A stretch of DNA of 64,000 nucleotides. It comes from Sphingopyxis sp. H073 (lineage in GTDB: Bacteria; Pseudomonadota; Alphaproteobacteria; Sphingomonadales; Sphingomonadaceae). The DNA lies in NCBI RefSeq assembly GCF_001468395.1, contig NZ_LNSG01000001.1, positions 186,001 through 250,000 on the forward strand. The letters run 5' to 3'. Of the stretch, positions 19,467-28,404 are shown in pieces. Under the pieces are notes generated by a model, which did not search any database, was not told the DNA's origin, and saw nothing but the letters and a program-made list of their open reading frames with translations. The position numbers were made by a program, and so were the translations under genes. The stretch's first letter is position 1; every line of letters starts with the position of its first letter.

Positions 19467-20582
19467 ATGATCATCGGCACCCCCAAGGAAATCAAGAATC
19501 ACGAATATCGCGTCGGCCTGACCCCCGAGAGCGCGCGCGAGCTCGTCGTCCATGGCCACCGGGTGCTGGTGCAGACCGGCGCGGGCGAAGGCATCGGTGC
19601 GCACGACGCCTTCTATCAGCAGGCGGGCGCCGAGATCGTCCAGAGTGCCGAAGAGATTTTCTCGACCTGCGACATGGTGGTGAAGGTCAAGGAGCCGCAG
19701 GCGGTCGAGCGCGCGATGCTGCGCCCCGGCCAAATTCTCTACACCTATCTCCACCTCGCGCCCGATCCCGAACAGACGCTCGACCTCATGAAGTCGGGCG
19801 CGATCTGCATCGCCTATGAAACCGTGACCTCCCCCCATGGCGGGCTGCCGCTCTTGAAGCCGATGAGCCAGGTTGCCGGCCGCATGTCGATCCAGGCCGG
19901 CGCGACCGCGCTCGAAAAGGCGCATGGCGGCCGCGGCGTGCTCCTGGGCGGCGTCCCCGGCGTGGCGCCGGGCAAGGTGTGCGTGATCGGCGGCGGCGTC
20001 GTCGGCTTCAACGCGGCGCAAATGGCCGCGGGCCTCGGCGCCGACGTCACCATCCTCGACCGCGATCCCGAGGTGCTCGAACGCGTCGGCACCTTTTTCG
20101 AGGCGCGCGCCAAGACGCGCTTCTCGAACCGCGCGAACCTCGCCGAATGCGTCGCCGAGGCCGACCTCGTGATCGGCGCGGTGCTGATCCCCGGCGCCGA
20201 GGCGCCGAAGCTCGTCAGCCGCGAGATGCTGAAGACGATGCGCCCCGGCTCGGTGCTCGTCGACGTCGCGATCGACCAGGGCGGCTGCTTCGAGACCAGC
20301 CATGCGACGACCCACGCGGACCCCACTTACGTGGTCGACGGCATCGTGCATTATGCGGTCGCGAACATGCCCGGCGCGGTGGCGCGCACCAGCACTTATG
20401 CCCTCAACAACGTCACCCTGCCGCATGCGCTGCGCATCGCAGACCTCGGGTGGAAAGAGGCATTGAAGCGCGACACGCATCTTGCGCAGGGACTCAACGT
20501 CTGGAATGGTAAGGTGACGTTCGAAGCCGTAGCGGAAGCGGTGGGAACGGATTATGTGCCTGTCGATCAGGCACTCGCCTGA
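19467..20582 (+). CDS. ald: Alanine dehydrogenase
   Basis: A 371-residue enzyme converting L-alanine to pyruvate and ammonium with NAD+, and the reverse. It starts MIIGTPKEIKNHEYRVGLTP behind a GGAGAG ribosome site. Family features follow: KVKEPQAVERAMLRPGQILYTYLHLAPD, then GGRGVLLGGVPGVAPGKVCVIGGGVVGFNAA with the NAD-binding loop, and the C-terminal TYALNNVTLPHALRIADLGW. The length matches the family. The divergent Lrp-type regulator probably controls it. An in-frame extension upstream runs through the regulator and is rejected. Confidence 0.97.
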   Translation: MIIGTPKEIKNHEYRVGLTPESARELVVHGHRVLVQTGAGEGIGAHDAFYQQAGAEIVQSAEEIFSTCDMVVKVKEPQAVERAMLRPGQILYTYLHLAPDPEQTLDLMKSGAICIAYETVTSPHGGLPLLKPMSQVAGRMSIQAGATALEKAHGGRGVLLGGVPGVAPGKVCVIGGGVVGFNAAQMAAGLGADVTILDRDPEVLERVGTFFEARAKTRFSNRANLAECVAEADLVIGAVLIPGAEAPKLVSREMLKTMRPGSVLVDVAIDQGGCFETSHATTHADPTYVVDGIVHYAVANMPGAVARTSTYALNNVTLPHALRIADLGWKEALKRDTHLAQGLNVWNGKVTFEAVAEAVGTDYVPVDQALA

Positions 20583-20601
20583 TAACAAGGACTTGCGTGA
20601 C

Positions 20602-20835
20602 ATGACCGATCAATCTCCCCCGCCGCCTCACGAAGAAGAGGAAAATGAAGTGCTGCGCGCCGCGCGCGAGCTTCAGGCGCAGAAGGAGGCCGCCGAGGCG
20701 ACCGAAGCCGCCGACAAGGCGGCCGTGGCGAAAGGCGGCAAGAAGATCGGCTGGAAAACCGCGGCGGGCATCGGCGTCGGCTCGGCGGCCGTGCTCGCGG
20801 CGCTGCTCTACGCGAACCGCGACAAGCTGAAGTGA
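20602..20835 (+). CDS. Small membrane-anchored protein of unknown function
   Basis: A 77-residue protein. The first half is acidic and helical (HEEEENEVLRAARELQAQKE, then Ala/Glu repeats). A basic patch KGGKKIGWK precedes a single C-terminal hydrophobic helix (TAAGIGVGSAAVLAALLYA) ending NRDKLK. This predicts a tail-anchored or inner membrane protein. I do not recognise a family. It lies 19 bases after ald and is followed by a hairpin, so it is probably the second gene of the ald operon. Confidence 0.7.
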   Translation: MTDQSPPPPHEEEENEVLRAARELQAQKEAAEATEAADKAAVAKGGKKIGWKTAAGIGVGSAAVLAALLYANRDKLK

Positions 20836-20861
20836 TCGCGCCTGCGCCGGTGTAGGCGCGA
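20836..20861 (+). terminator. Hairpin after the ald operon
   Basis: TCGCGCCT (20836-20843) and AGGCGCGA (20854-20861) form a perfect 8-bp stem with a 10-base loop, immediately after the stop codon of the small gene. Only a weak T-rich stretch follows (TGTCTGTTT). Confidence 0.5.
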
Positions 20862-20895
20862 TGTCTGTTTCGGGGTGGGAAGCGGACATCCTTTT

Positions 20896-20973
20896 GTGAT
20901 CCCCGGCGAAAGCCGGGGCCCAGGAATTCACACACCGGCCTGGTGTTTTGCCGCTCTGGGCCCCGGGGTGCAC
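20896..20973. repeat. Paired palindromic intergenic repeat, family C
   Basis: It starts GTGATCCCCGGCGAAAGCCG, with a 7-bp stem closed by a GAAA loop, and ends with a looser inverted copy, CTGGGCCCCGGGGTGCAC. Relatives are at 43277 and 53316. It lies in the gap before sdhC. Confidence 0.7.
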
Positions 20974-21198
20974 AATGGCGACTTCCGGCCGTTACCGGTC
21001 ATCGCCTCCCGATCGGCCGCAAATGCCGGCTCTCGCCCGCAACCGGCCCTTGCCTTCGCAGCGACCGGCAGCCCCTGCATCCCGCGAACGCCCTTCAGCC
21101 AAAATCTGCGTTCATCGCCCCCTAAGTAATTGCATATCGCGGCGGGAACGCTTAACCCGCGCCCATCGACCGATGAGAGTCAGGAAAACGGGGCTGTT
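20974..21198. other. Leader and promoter region before sdhC
   Basis: This 225-base stretch, the rest of the 363-base gap, has no convincing gene. A weak promoter-like pair TTGCAT and TAACCC with 17-base spacing lies about 60-35 bases before sdhC, in the less GC-rich part (TAAGTAATTGCATAT). Nothing else stands out. Confidence 0.4.
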
Positions 21199-21648
21199 AT
21201 GGCTGGCAACGAACCGAGCGCGCGGCCGCTTTCGCCGCACCTTCAGGTATATAAATGGGCGCCTTCGATGGCGGTCTCGATCCTCCACCGCATCAGCGGC
21301 GACGGGCTGGCGATCGCCGGGGCGCTGATGTTCCTCTGGTGGCTCGGCGCCCTTGCCGCCGGTCCCGATGCCTATGCCGCCTTCGTCGCCTGCGTCTGGC
21401 ACGATCCCAGTCCCGAGATCGGCCTGTTCCACCAGATCACGAACATTCTCGGCAAGGTCGTGCTCGTCGGCCTGACCTGGGCCTTTTTCCAGCACCTCTT
21501 CTCGGGGCTTCGCCACTTCGTCCTCGACACCGGCGCGGGCTATGAGCTCAAGACCAACAAGCTGTGGTCGACGCTGGTGATGGTCGGTGCGGTCCTCGCG
21601 ACCACCGCGACCTGGCTCTATATCGCGAAGGAGGCGCTCAATGGGTAA
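21199..21648 (+). CDS. sdhC: Succinate dehydrogenase cytochrome b556 subunit
   Basis: A 149-residue membrane anchor of complex II. RPLSPHLQVYKWAPSMAVSILHRISG is the signature of SdhC, with the Ser and Arg near the quinone site and a conserved His. Three hydrophobic helices follow, the second containing FQHLFSGLRHFVLDTG with the haem-ligand-type His. The ATG at 21199 gives the family's usual N-terminus. The 3' end overlaps sdhD by 8 bases. Confidence 0.95.
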   Translation: MAGNEPSARPLSPHLQVYKWAPSMAVSILHRISGDGLAIAGALMFLWWLGALAAGPDAYAAFVACVWHDPSPEIGLFHQITNILGKVVLVGLTWAFFQHLFSGLRHFVLDTGAGYELKTNKLWSTLVMVGAVLATTATWLYIAKEALNG

Positions 21649-22045
21649 TGGTACGCGCCTCGGCCGCGTGCGCGGGCTTGGCTCCTCGCATCACGGTTCG
21701 CATCACTGGCTGCAGCAGCGCCTGACCGCGCTCGGCAACGTCCTGCTCGTCACCTGGCTCTTTGTCTCGCTGCTCCGCCTGCCGCTCGACGACCATGCCG
21801 CGGTGCATCGCTGGGCGTCGAACCCGACCGTCGCGCTCGCGCTGATCCTGCTCGTGATCAGCGTCTTCTGGCACTTCCGGCTCGGGCTTCAGGTTCTTAT
21901 CGAGGACTATGTCCATGGCGAGGCGATGCGCCTGCTCGCGATCGTCGCGCTCAACTTCTATGCCATCGGCGGTGCGGCCTACGGCATCTTCGCCATCGTC
22001 CGCATCGCATTGGTCCCCGTAGCGGGCGTTCCGGGGGGCATGTAA
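21641..22045 (+). CDS. sdhD: Succinate dehydrogenase membrane anchor subunit
   Basis: A 134-residue anchor subunit. [20 protein letters not shown] is the usual alphaproteobacterial SdhD start. Three membrane helices follow, with the middle helix holding [23 protein letters not shown], which carries the haem-ligand-type His and the quinone-site Asp-Tyr. It overlaps sdhC by 8 bases and ends one base before sdhA, so the three are co-transcribed. Confidence 0.95.
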   Translation: MGNGTRLGRVRGLGSSHHGSHHWLQQRLTALGNVLLVTWLFVSLLRLPLDDHAAVHRWASNPTVALALILLVISVFWHFRLGLQVLIEDYVHGEAMRLLAIVALNFYAIGGAAYGIFAIVRIALVPVAGVPGGM

Positions 22046-22046
22046 G

Positions 22047-23849
22047 ATGACCGAAGCCTACAAGATCATCGACCATATCTACGACACCGTCGTCGTCGGC
22101 GCCGGCGGCTCGGGCCTGCGCGCCACGATGGGCAGCGCCGAAGCCGGCCTCAAGACCGCGTGCATCACCAAGGTGTTCCCGACCCGCAGCCACACCGTCG
22201 CGGCGCAGGGCGGCATCGCCGCCTCGCTCGGCAATAACAGCCCCGACCATTGGCAGTGGCATATGTACGACACCGTCAAGGGCTCGGACTGGCTCGGCGA
22301 CCAGGATGCGATCGAATATATGGTGCGCGAGGCGCCCGCCGCGGTTTATGAACTCGAACATGCCGGCGTGCCGTTCAGCCGCAACGCCAATGGCACGATC
22401 TACCAGCGCCCGTTCGGCGGACATATGCAGAATATGGGCGAAGGCCCGCCGGTGCAGCGCACCTGCGCCGCGGCCGACCGCACCGGCCATGCGATGCTCC
22501 ACGCGCTCTATCAGCAGTCGCTGAAATATGACGCCGACTTCTTCATCGAATATTTCGCGCTCGACCTGATCATGGAAGACGGCGCGTGCCGGGGCGTGAT
22601 CGCGCTGTGCATGGAGGATGGCAGCATCCACCGCTTCCGCAGCCAGGCGGTCGTCCTCGCGACGGGCGGCTATGGCCGCTGCTATTTCACCGCGACCTCG
22701 GCGCATACCTGCACCGGCGACGGCGGCGGCATGGTGCTGCGTGCCGGCCTGCCGCTGCAGGACATGGAATTCGTCCAGTTCCACCCGACCGGCATCTATG
22801 GCGCGGGCGTGCTCATCACCGAGGGCGCGCGCGGCGAGGGCGGATATCTGACGAACTCCGAAGGCGAGCGTTTCATGGAGCGCTATGCCCCCTCGGCGAA
22901 GGATCTCGCGTCGCGCGACGTCGTGTCGCGCTCGATGGCTCTCGAAATCCGCGAAGGCCGCGGCGTCGGCCCGCACGCCGACCACATCTATCTCCACCTC
23001 GACCACATCGATCCCGCGGTGCTCGCCGAGCGCCTGCCGGGGATCACCGAAAGCGGCAAGATTTTCGCGGGCGTCGACCTCACGCGCCAGCCGCTGCCGG
23101 TCGTGCCGACGGTCCATTACAATATGGGCGGCATCCCATGTAACTATCATGGTGAAGTCGTCACGCTGAAGGATGGCAACCCCGACTCCGTGGTTCCCGG
23201 CCTGTTCGCGGTCGGTGAGGCCGCCTGCGTGTCGGTCCACGGCGCGAACCGTCTCGGCTCGAACAGTCTGATCGACCTCGTCGTGTTCGGCCGCGCGACG
23301 GGCCACCGCCTCAAGGAAATCCTCACCCCCGGCGCCGCGCAGGCGCCGCTGCCGAAGGACAGCGCCGATCTGGCGCTCGGCCGCCTCGATCATTTCCGCA
23401 ACGCCAATGGCGGTTCGCCGACCGCGGAAATCCGCACCGAGATGCAGCGCGCGATGTCGCAGCATGCGGCGGTGTTCCGCACCGACGAGCTGATGGCCGA
23501 GGGCAAGGAAAAGCTCGCCAAGACCTACAGCCGCATGACCGACGTCCATGTCGCCGACCGCAGCCTGATCTGGAACACCGACCTCGTCGAAACGCTCGAG
23601 CTCGACAATCTGATCGCGCAGGCGACAGTGACGATGCATTCGGCGTACAACCGCAAGGAAAGCCGCGGCGCCCACGCGCACGAGGATTTCCCCAACCGCG
23701 ATGACACGGTGTGGATGAAGCACACGATCAGCTGGTTCGACGGCTGGGGCGGCAAGGGCGGCGGCGTCCGCCTCGATTACCGTCCGGTCCACGAATATAC
23801 GCTGACCGACGACGCCGAATATATCAAGCCGAAGGCGCGCGTTTACTAG
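22047..23849 (+). CDS. sdhA: Succinate dehydrogenase flavoprotein subunit
   Basis: A 600-residue flavoprotein that oxidises succinate to fumarate in the TCA cycle and respiratory chain. It shows the FAD motif [20 protein letters not shown], the covalent FAD His region [18 protein letters not shown] and the active-site stretch [25 protein letters not shown]. The [14 protein letters not shown] end is typical. The length is standard. It follows sdhD by one base. The usual downstream iron-sulphur subunit gene sdhB is absent: a convergent gene follows after a strong hairpin. Confidence 0.98.
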   Translation: MTEAYKIIDHIYDTVVVGAGGSGLRATMGSAEAGLKTACITKVFPTRSHTVAAQGGIAASLGNNSPDHWQWHMYDTVKGSDWLGDQDAIEYMVREAPAAVYELEHAGVPFSRNANGTIYQRPFGGHMQNMGEGPPVQRTCAAADRTGHAMLHALYQQSLKYDADFFIEYFALDLIMEDGACRGVIALCMEDGSIHRFRSQAVVLATGGYGRCYFTATSAHTCTGDGGGMVLRAGLPLQDMEFVQFHPTGIYGAGVLITEGARGEGGYLTNSEGERFMERYAPSAKDLASRDVVSRSMALEIREGRGVGPHADHIYLHLDHIDPAVLAERLPGITESGKIFAGVDLTRQPLPVVPTVHYNMGGIPCNYHGEVVTLKDGNPDSVVPGLFAVGEAACVSVHGANRLGSNSLIDLVVFGRATGHRLKEILTPGAAQAPLPKDSADLALGRLDHFRNANGGSPTAEIRTEMQRAMSQHAAVFRTDELMAEGKEKLAKTYSRMTDVHVADRSLIWNTDLVETLELDNLIAQATVTMHSAYNRKESRGAHAHEDFPNRDDTVWMKHTISWFDGWGGKGGGVRLDYRPVHEYTLTDDAEYIKPKARVY

Positions 23850-23865
23850 GACGGATTGGCGCGAT

Positions 23866-23886
23866 GCCCCGGCCGCGGGCCGGGGC
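23866..23886. terminator. Strong hairpin ending the sdh operon
   Basis: GCCCCGGCC and GGCCGGGGC form a perfect 9-bp GC-rich stem around a 3-base loop, followed on the plus strand by GCCTTATT. It lies between the converging sdhA and the next gene and probably works in both directions. Confidence 0.65.
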
Positions 23887-23889
23887 GCC

Positions 23890-24189
23890 TTATTCGCTGC
23901 CGAACAGGCTTTTCGACGGATTGATGTCGGCGAAGGGTTCCTTGACCTGTTCGCCCATGACCCACAGCTTGTGGCAGGCGATGGTGAAGAACATCACCGC
24001 GATCGTCCAGACGATGATCGTCTTGATAATCTGCCACCTTTTGGCTTCATAGGCGGCCTTGGCGCGCGCCTTATAGTCGATGCCGAGCTCGCTTTCGAAT
24101 TCGGCCACCAGCTGCGCGCGGCGGGTGCGCGATATGTTCGCGAGACTCGCGTTTTGCACAGTGTCTTCTTTCGAGCGGCGAGTCGCCAT
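23890..24189 (-). CDS. Small single-pass membrane protein, unknown
   Basis: About 99 residues from ATG 24189. A TTG start at 24249 would add 20 residues with no clear ribosome site. The N-terminal half is charged (RRAQLVAEFESELGIDYKARAKAAYEAKRWQ) and likely helical. It is followed by one hydrophobic helix, TIIVWTIAVMFFTIACHKLW, and a short tail with the invariant-looking NPSKSLFGSE. I do not recognise it. It converges on sdhA across a hairpin. Confidence 0.65.
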   Translation of the reverse strand: MATRRSKEDTVQNASLANISRTRRAQLVAEFESELGIDYKARAKAAYEAKRWQIIKTIIVWTIAVMFFTIACHKLWVMGEQVKEPFADINPSKSLFGSE

Positions 24190-24276
24190 CACCCACACCC
24201 AATGGTCCCGATTGTCCAGCCTCCGGTCATAGACAAACAGCCCTGACAAAGGGTTAACCGGGCCGCGGCGATGCGA

Positions 24277-24555
24277 TCAGTCGAGTGCGATTCCGATCAG
24301 CTTGATCCGCGCCGCCGCCCCGCGCAGCAGGGTCAGATCGCGCCGCGGAAGGTCCAATGCTGCCGCCAGCACGGCCAGCACTGCGTCATTGGCGGCGCCG
24401 TCGGCGGGCGGCGCGGTGACCCGCACCTGCACCGCGCCCTCGACGATCCGCACCTCGTCGCGCCGCGCGCCCGGCGTCACGCGCACCTCCAGCCGGCCCG
24501 GCGCTGCAAGGATGCGCAGTGCCGCGGTCAGCGCGGGGTCGGGGCGATATTTCAG
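24277..24555 (-). CDS. DUF167 (YggU-like) protein, start uncertain
   Basis: About 92 residues with the DUF167 core RLEVRVTPGARRDEVRIVEG, then VTAPPADGAANDAVLAVLAAAL and LLRGAAARIKLIGI, ending at 24277. The family is small, soluble and of unknown role. No ATG or GTG gives the expected length. The most economical start is a CTG at 24555 that overlaps the stop of the upstream oxidoreductase (CTGA), which would make translation coupled. A longer frame to 24672 overlaps the upstream gene by 120 bases and is less likely. Confidence 0.75.
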   Translation of the reverse strand: MKYRPDPALTAALRILAAPGRLEVRVTPGARRDEVRIVEGAVQVRVTAPPADGAANDAVLAVLAAALDLPRRDLTLLRGAAARIKLIGIALD

Positions 24556-25547
24556 ACGGTGACGACCAGCTTGCCGACCGCGGTCCGGTCGCCGAGCTTG
24601 GCGATCGCCTTGCCGCCGTCGGCGAGCGCGAAGCTTTCGGTGACGCGCGGCTTGATCTTGCCCTGTTCCCACAGCTGGAACAGCCGCGCGATATTGGCGC
24701 GGTTGCGCGCCGGTTCGCGCATCACGAACGCGCCCCAGAAGACGCCCGCGACGTCGCAGCTCTTAAGCAGGGTCAGATTGAGCGGCAGGCGCGGGATGCC
24801 CGCAGGGAAGCCGACCACGAGATAGCGGCCTTCCCATGCGATCGACCGCAATGCCGGCTCGGCATAATCGCCGCCGACCGCGTCGTAGATGACGTTCGCG
24901 CCATTGGGACCGACCGCTTCCTTGAACTTGTTGGCGAGCTCTTTCGACTGGTCCTTGTCGAACGGCTGGCGGCCATAGACGACGACCTCGTCGGCGCCCG
25001 CCTGACGCGCGATCTCGCCCTTCTCCTCGCTCGACACGCCCGCGACGACGCGTGCGCCGAATGCCTTGCCGAGCTCGACTGCGGCAATGCCGACGCCGCC
25101 CGATGCACCGAGTACGAGCAGCGTGTCGCCTTCCTCGATATGCCCGCGATCGACGAGCGCATGGATGCTGGTGCCATAGGTCATCAGCAGCGACGCGCCC
25201 TCGGCGAAACCGTGGCTTTCGGGCAGGTGATAGACATTGTGGACCGAGACCGCGACCGCCTCGGACATGCCGCCGTTGCCGCAGCCCGCGATCACGCGCT
25301 CGCCGACCTTGAACTCGGTCACGCCTTCGCCGACCTCGGCGACGAGGCCGGCGACTTCGCCACCGGGCGCGAAGGGGCGTTCGGGTTTGAACTGATATTT
25401 ATCCTCGATGATCAGCACGTCGGGGAAGTTGACCGCGCAGGCCTTCACATCGATCACGATCTGGCCCTTGCCCGCGGTCGGGCGCGGCAGTTCGCCAAGG
25501 GCGAGCGTTTCGGGGCCGCCGGTTGCGGTCGACAAGAGAGCCTTCAT
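24552..25547 (-). CDS. NADPH:quinone oxidoreductase family protein (MDR superfamily)
   Basis: A 331-residue zinc-less medium-chain reductase. It has the GroES-like N-terminal domain (GKGQIVIDVKACAVNFPDVLI, FAPGGEVAGLVAEVGEGV). The Rossmann motif is VLGASGGVGIAAVELGKAFGARVVAG, and ANVIYDAVGGDYAEPALRSIAW is typical of quinone oxidoreductases. There are no structural zinc cysteines. A GAGGAG ribosome site is best spaced for the ATG at 25547, with 25550 as an alternative. It is 22 bases from leuD and may be part of the leuCD transcript. Confidence 0.9.
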   Translation of the reverse strand: MKALLSTATGGPETLALGELPRPTAGKGQIVIDVKACAVNFPDVLIIEDKYQFKPERPFAPGGEVAGLVAEVGEGVTEFKVGERVIAGCGNGGMSEAVAVSVHNVYHLPESHGFAEGASLLMTYGTSIHALVDRGHIEEGDTLLVLGASGGVGIAAVELGKAFGARVVAGVSSEEKGEIARQAGADEVVVYGRQPFDKDQSKELANKFKEAVGPNGANVIYDAVGGDYAEPALRSIAWEGRYLVVGFPAGIPRLPLNLTLLKSCDVAGVFWGAFVMREPARNRANIARLFQLWEQGKIKPRVTESFALADGGKAIAKLGDRTAVGKLVVTV

Positions 25548-25569
25548 CATCTTCTCCTCTGTTTGATTA

Positions 25570-26160
25570 TCAGGCGGCGGGCCGCATCCACGGCCGCTCG
25601 GCATCGAGCTTCGCTTCATAGGCGCCGATCGCGGCGTCGCTCTTTTCGGTCAGCGAAATCTCGTCGAGCCCTTCGAGCAGGCACATCTTGCGGAAGGGAT
25701 CGATCTCGAAGACAAATCGGTCCTGGAACGGCGTAGTCACCGTCTGGGTGTCGAGGTCGACATGCACCGGATCGGTCTGTGCGACCTCCATCAGCCGGTC
25801 GATCGCCGCTTGCGGCAGCACCACGGGCAGGATGCCGTTCTTGACCGCATTGCCCGAGAAGATGTCCGAATAGGAGGGCGCGATGACGACGCGGATGCCA
25901 AGGTCGCCGAGCGCCCAGGCGGCATGCTCGCGGCTCGACCCGCACCCGAAATTGTCGCCCGCGATCAGGATCGGCGCGCCTTTATACTCGGCGCTGTCGA
26001 ACAGATTGTCGGGATCGGCCCGCAGCGTCTCGAACGCGCCCTTGCCCATGCCCTCGCGGCTGGTGGTTTTCAGCCAGTGCGCCGGGATGATGACGTCGGT
26101 GTCGACGTTCTTGAGGCCCAGCGGGATCGCGCGGCCTTCGACTTTCTCGATCGGCGTCAT
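25570..26160 (-). CDS. leuD: 3-isopropylmalate dehydratase small subunit
   Basis: A 196-residue swivelling-domain subunit of isopropylmalate isomerase in leucine synthesis. [21 protein letters not shown], then [21 protein letters not shown] (the conserved GCGSSREHA) and [16 protein letters not shown] mark it as LeuD. The start overlaps the leuC stop by 4 bases (ATGA), giving coupled translation and matched subunit amounts. The length is normal. Confidence 0.97.
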   Translation of the reverse strand: MTPIEKVEGRAIPLGLKNVDTDVIIPAHWLKTTSREGMGKGAFETLRADPDNLFDSAEYKGAPILIAGDNFGCGSSREHAAWALGDLGIRVVIAPSYSDIFSGNAVKNGILPVVLPQAAIDRLMEVAQTDPVHVDLDTQTVTTPFQDRFVFEIDPFRKMCLLEGLDEISLTEKSDAAIGAYEAKLDAERPWMRPAA

Positions 26161-27587
26161 GCCATCAACTCCCGCACATCGGTGAGCCTGCCGGTCACCG
26201 CCGCCGCCGCCGCCATTGCGGGGCTGACCAGATGCGTGCGGCTGCCGGGGCCCTGACGGCCGACGAAGTTGCGGTTGCTCGTGCTGGCGCAGCGCTCGCC
26301 GGCGGGCACCTTGTCGGGGTTCATCGCGAGGCAGGCCGAGCAGCCCGGCTCGCGCCACTCCAGCCCCGCATCGGTGAAGATGCGGTCGAGCCCTTCGGCC
26401 TCGGCCTGCGCCTTCACGAGGCCCGAGCCGGGGACGACGATCGCCCATTTGACGTTGTCGGCCTTCTTGCGGCCCTTCACGATCGCGGCGGCGGCGCGCA
26501 TGTCCTCGATGCGGCTGTTGGTGCAGCTGCCGATGAAGATATTCTCGATTCTGACGTCCTGCATTCGCGTGCCGGGTTCGAGGCCCATGTAAGCGAGCGA
26601 CTTGGCGGCCGCCGCCTGCTTCGACGGATCGGCGAAGCTCGCAGGGTCGGGGACGGTACCGGTGATCGGGACGACATCCTCGGGGCTGGTACCCCAGGTC
26701 ACGCTGGGCGCGATATCGGCGGCGTCGATCACGACAGTCTTGTCATAGGTCGCGCCGGGATCGGTCGCGAGGCTTTTCCAGTAGGCGACCGCCGCGTCCC
26801 AGTCGGCGCCCCTGGGCGCATAGGGGCGACCCTTGAGATAGGCGAGGGTCGTCTCGTCGGGCGCGATCAGCCCTGCGCGGGCGCCACCCTCGATCGCCAT
26901 GTTGCTGACGGTCAGGCGGCCCTCGATGCTGAGTGCGCGGATCGCGCTGCCGGTATATTCGATGACATGGCCGGTGCCGCCCGCGGCGCCGATCGTGCCG
27001 GTGATGTGGAGGATGACATCCTTCGCGGTCACGCCGGGGCCGACCTCGCCCTCGACGCGGACTTCCATCGTCTTCGCGGGCTGTAACAGCAAGGTCTGCG
27101 TGGCCAGCACGTGCTCGACCTCGCTCGTCCCGATGCCGAAGGCGAGCGCGCCGATGCCGCCGTGGCACGCGGTATGGCTGTCGCCGCACACGATCGTCGT
27201 GCCGGGCAGCGAAAAGCCCTGCTCGGGGCCGACGACATGGACGATGCCCTGTTCGGGCGCGACCGCGTCGATGTAGCGGATCCCGAACTCGGGCGCGTTC
27301 TTCTCGAGCGCCGCCAGCTGCGCCGCGCTCTCGGGATCGGCGATCGGCAGCTTGTTTCCGCCCGCATCCTTGCGCGCCGTCGTCGGCAGATTGTGGTCGG
27401 GCACCGCCAGCGTCAGGTCGGGACGGCGGACGGTGCGCCCGCTCGCGCGGAGCCCCGCGAAGGCCTGCGGGCTGGTGACTTCATGAACGAGATGGCGGTC
27501 GATGAAGATCAGGCAGGTACCGTCGGGGCGCTGTTCGACGACATGCGCGTCCCAGATTTTCTCATAGAGGGTGCGGGGCCGGGTCAT
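26157..27587 (-). CDS. leuC: 3-isopropylmalate dehydratase large subunit
   Basis: A 476-residue aconitase-type subunit carrying the 4Fe-4S cluster. [38 protein letters not shown] opens the protein, with [53 protein letters not shown] and [18 protein letters not shown]. The last two regions carry the three cluster cysteines (Cys in GSCTNS and CxxC in CSAC). It is the first gene of a run with leuD and the quinone oxidoreductase. Confidence 0.98.
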   Translation of the reverse strand: MTRPRTLYEKIWDAHVVEQRPDGTCLIFIDRHLVHEVTSPQAFAGLRASGRTVRRPDLTLAVPDHNLPTTARKDAGGNKLPIADPESAAQLAALEKNAPEFGIRYIDAVAPEQGIVHVVGPEQGFSLPGTTIVCGDSHTACHGGIGALAFGIGTSEVEHVLATQTLLLQPAKTMEVRVEGEVGPGVTAKDVILHITGTIGAAGGTGHVIEYTGSAIRALSIEGRLTVSNMAIEGGARAGLIAPDETTLAYLKGRPYAPRGADWDAAVAYWKSLATDPGATYDKTVVIDAADIAPSVTWGTSPEDVVPITGTVPDPASFADPSKQAAAAKSLAYMGLEPGTRMQDVRIENIFIGSCTNSRIEDMRAAAAIVKGRKKADNVKWAIVVPGSGLVKAQAEAEGLDRIFTDAGLEWREPGCSACLAMNPDKVPAGERCASTSNRNFVGRQGPGSRTHLVSPAMAAAAAVTGRLTDVRELMA

Positions 27588-27672
27588 GCCGGTTCACTTA
27601 CGCCAGTCGGATAACAATGCAAGCGAGTGGGACACAAAAACGCAATTTTCGGTCGCACGACCATCCTTTCTT

Positions 27673-27748
27673 CGTCATGCCGGACTCGATCCGGCATCCC
27701 GCTTTGCGACGCCGATCAGCGGGACTCCGGGTCCAGTCCGGGGTGACG
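27673..27748. repeat. Paired palindromic intergenic repeat, family A
   Basis: It opens CGTCATGCCGGACTCGATCC and closes with an inverted GGACTCCGGGTCCAGTCCGG stretch ending GTGACG. It lies between the divergent leuC and crtZ genes and is related to the copy at 8465. Confidence 0.8.
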
Positions 27749-27779
27749 AGAGATGATAGCGCTGTTGCCGTAACAAGCC

Positions 27780-27785
27780 TATAAT
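27780..27785 (+). promoter_or_regulatory. -10 element of crtZ, probably leaderless
   Basis: A perfect TATAAT sits only six bases (CCCCCC) before the crtZ ATG at 27792. There is no Shine-Dalgarno sequence, so transcription would begin at the start codon. No good -35 match is visible at 16-18 bases, so the promoter may be weak or need an activator. Confidence 0.5.
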
Positions 27786-27791
27786 CCCCCC

Positions 27792-28310
27792 ATGTCGACG
27801 CTCGCGATCATCCTGCTCATTCTTGCCACCGTCGCGGCGATGGAGGGCGTCGCCTGGGCGAGCCACAAATATATCATGCACGGCTTCGGCTGGGCATGGC
27901 ACCGCGACCATCATGAACCGCACGACCGGGTTCTGGAGAAAAACGACCTGTTCGCCATCGTCGGCGCGGCGATGAGCATTGCGATGTTCGCGATCGGCAG
28001 CCCGATGATCCTCGGCGATTCGGCATGGGAGCCGGGGACATGGATCGGGCTCGGCATCCTTTTCTACGGCATCATCTACACGCTGGTGCACGACGGGCTG
28101 GTCCATCAGCGCTATTTCCGCTGGGTGCCGCGCCGCGGCTACGCCAAGCGGCTGGTGCAGGCGCACAAGCTCCACCATGCGACGATCGGCAAGGAAGGCG
28201 GGGTCAGCTTCGGTTTCGTGCTCGCGCGCGATCCGGCGAAGCTGAAGGCTGAATTGAAGGCGCAGCGCGAGGCTGGGGTTGCCGTCGTGAGGGATGCGCT
28301 CGTCGACTAA
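27792..28310 (+). CDS. crtZ: Beta-carotene hydroxylase CrtZ
   Basis: A 172-residue membrane di-iron enzyme that hydroxylates beta-ionone rings, making zeaxanthin from beta-carotene. All His boxes are present: HKYIMH (25-30), HRDHH (37-41), HDGLVHQR and HKLHHA. Hydrophobic segments at the N-terminus and centre fit four membrane passes. It stands alone, away from other carotenoid genes in this window. Yellow zeaxanthin/nostoxanthin-type pigments are typical of sphingomonads. Two palindromic repeats flank it. Confidence 0.95.
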   Translation: MSTLAIILLILATVAAMEGVAWASHKYIMHGFGWAWHRDHHEPHDRVLEKNDLFAIVGAAMSIAMFAIGSPMILGDSAWEPGTWIGLGILFYGIIYTLVHDGLVHQRYFRWVPRRGYAKRLVQAHKLHHATIGKEGGVSFGFVLARDPAKLKAELKAQREAGVAVVRDALVD

Positions 28311-28315
28311 ACCTT

Positions 28316-28398
28316 CGTCATTGCGAGGAGCGAGGCGACGCGGCAATCCAGAGTGTGCGGTAACCGCTCTGGATTGCTTCGCTCCGCTCGCAATGACG
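28316..28398. repeat. Paired palindromic intergenic repeat, family B
   Basis: CGTCATTGCGAGGAGCGAGG at the left is mirrored by GCTCCGCTCGCAATGACG at the right, with CAATCCAGAG / CTCTGGATTG forming the inner arms. It closely matches the element at 41722 and lies between convergent crtZ and the GST gene, so it could also act as a terminator. Confidence 0.85.
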
Positions 28399-28404
28399 GA
28401 TCTT

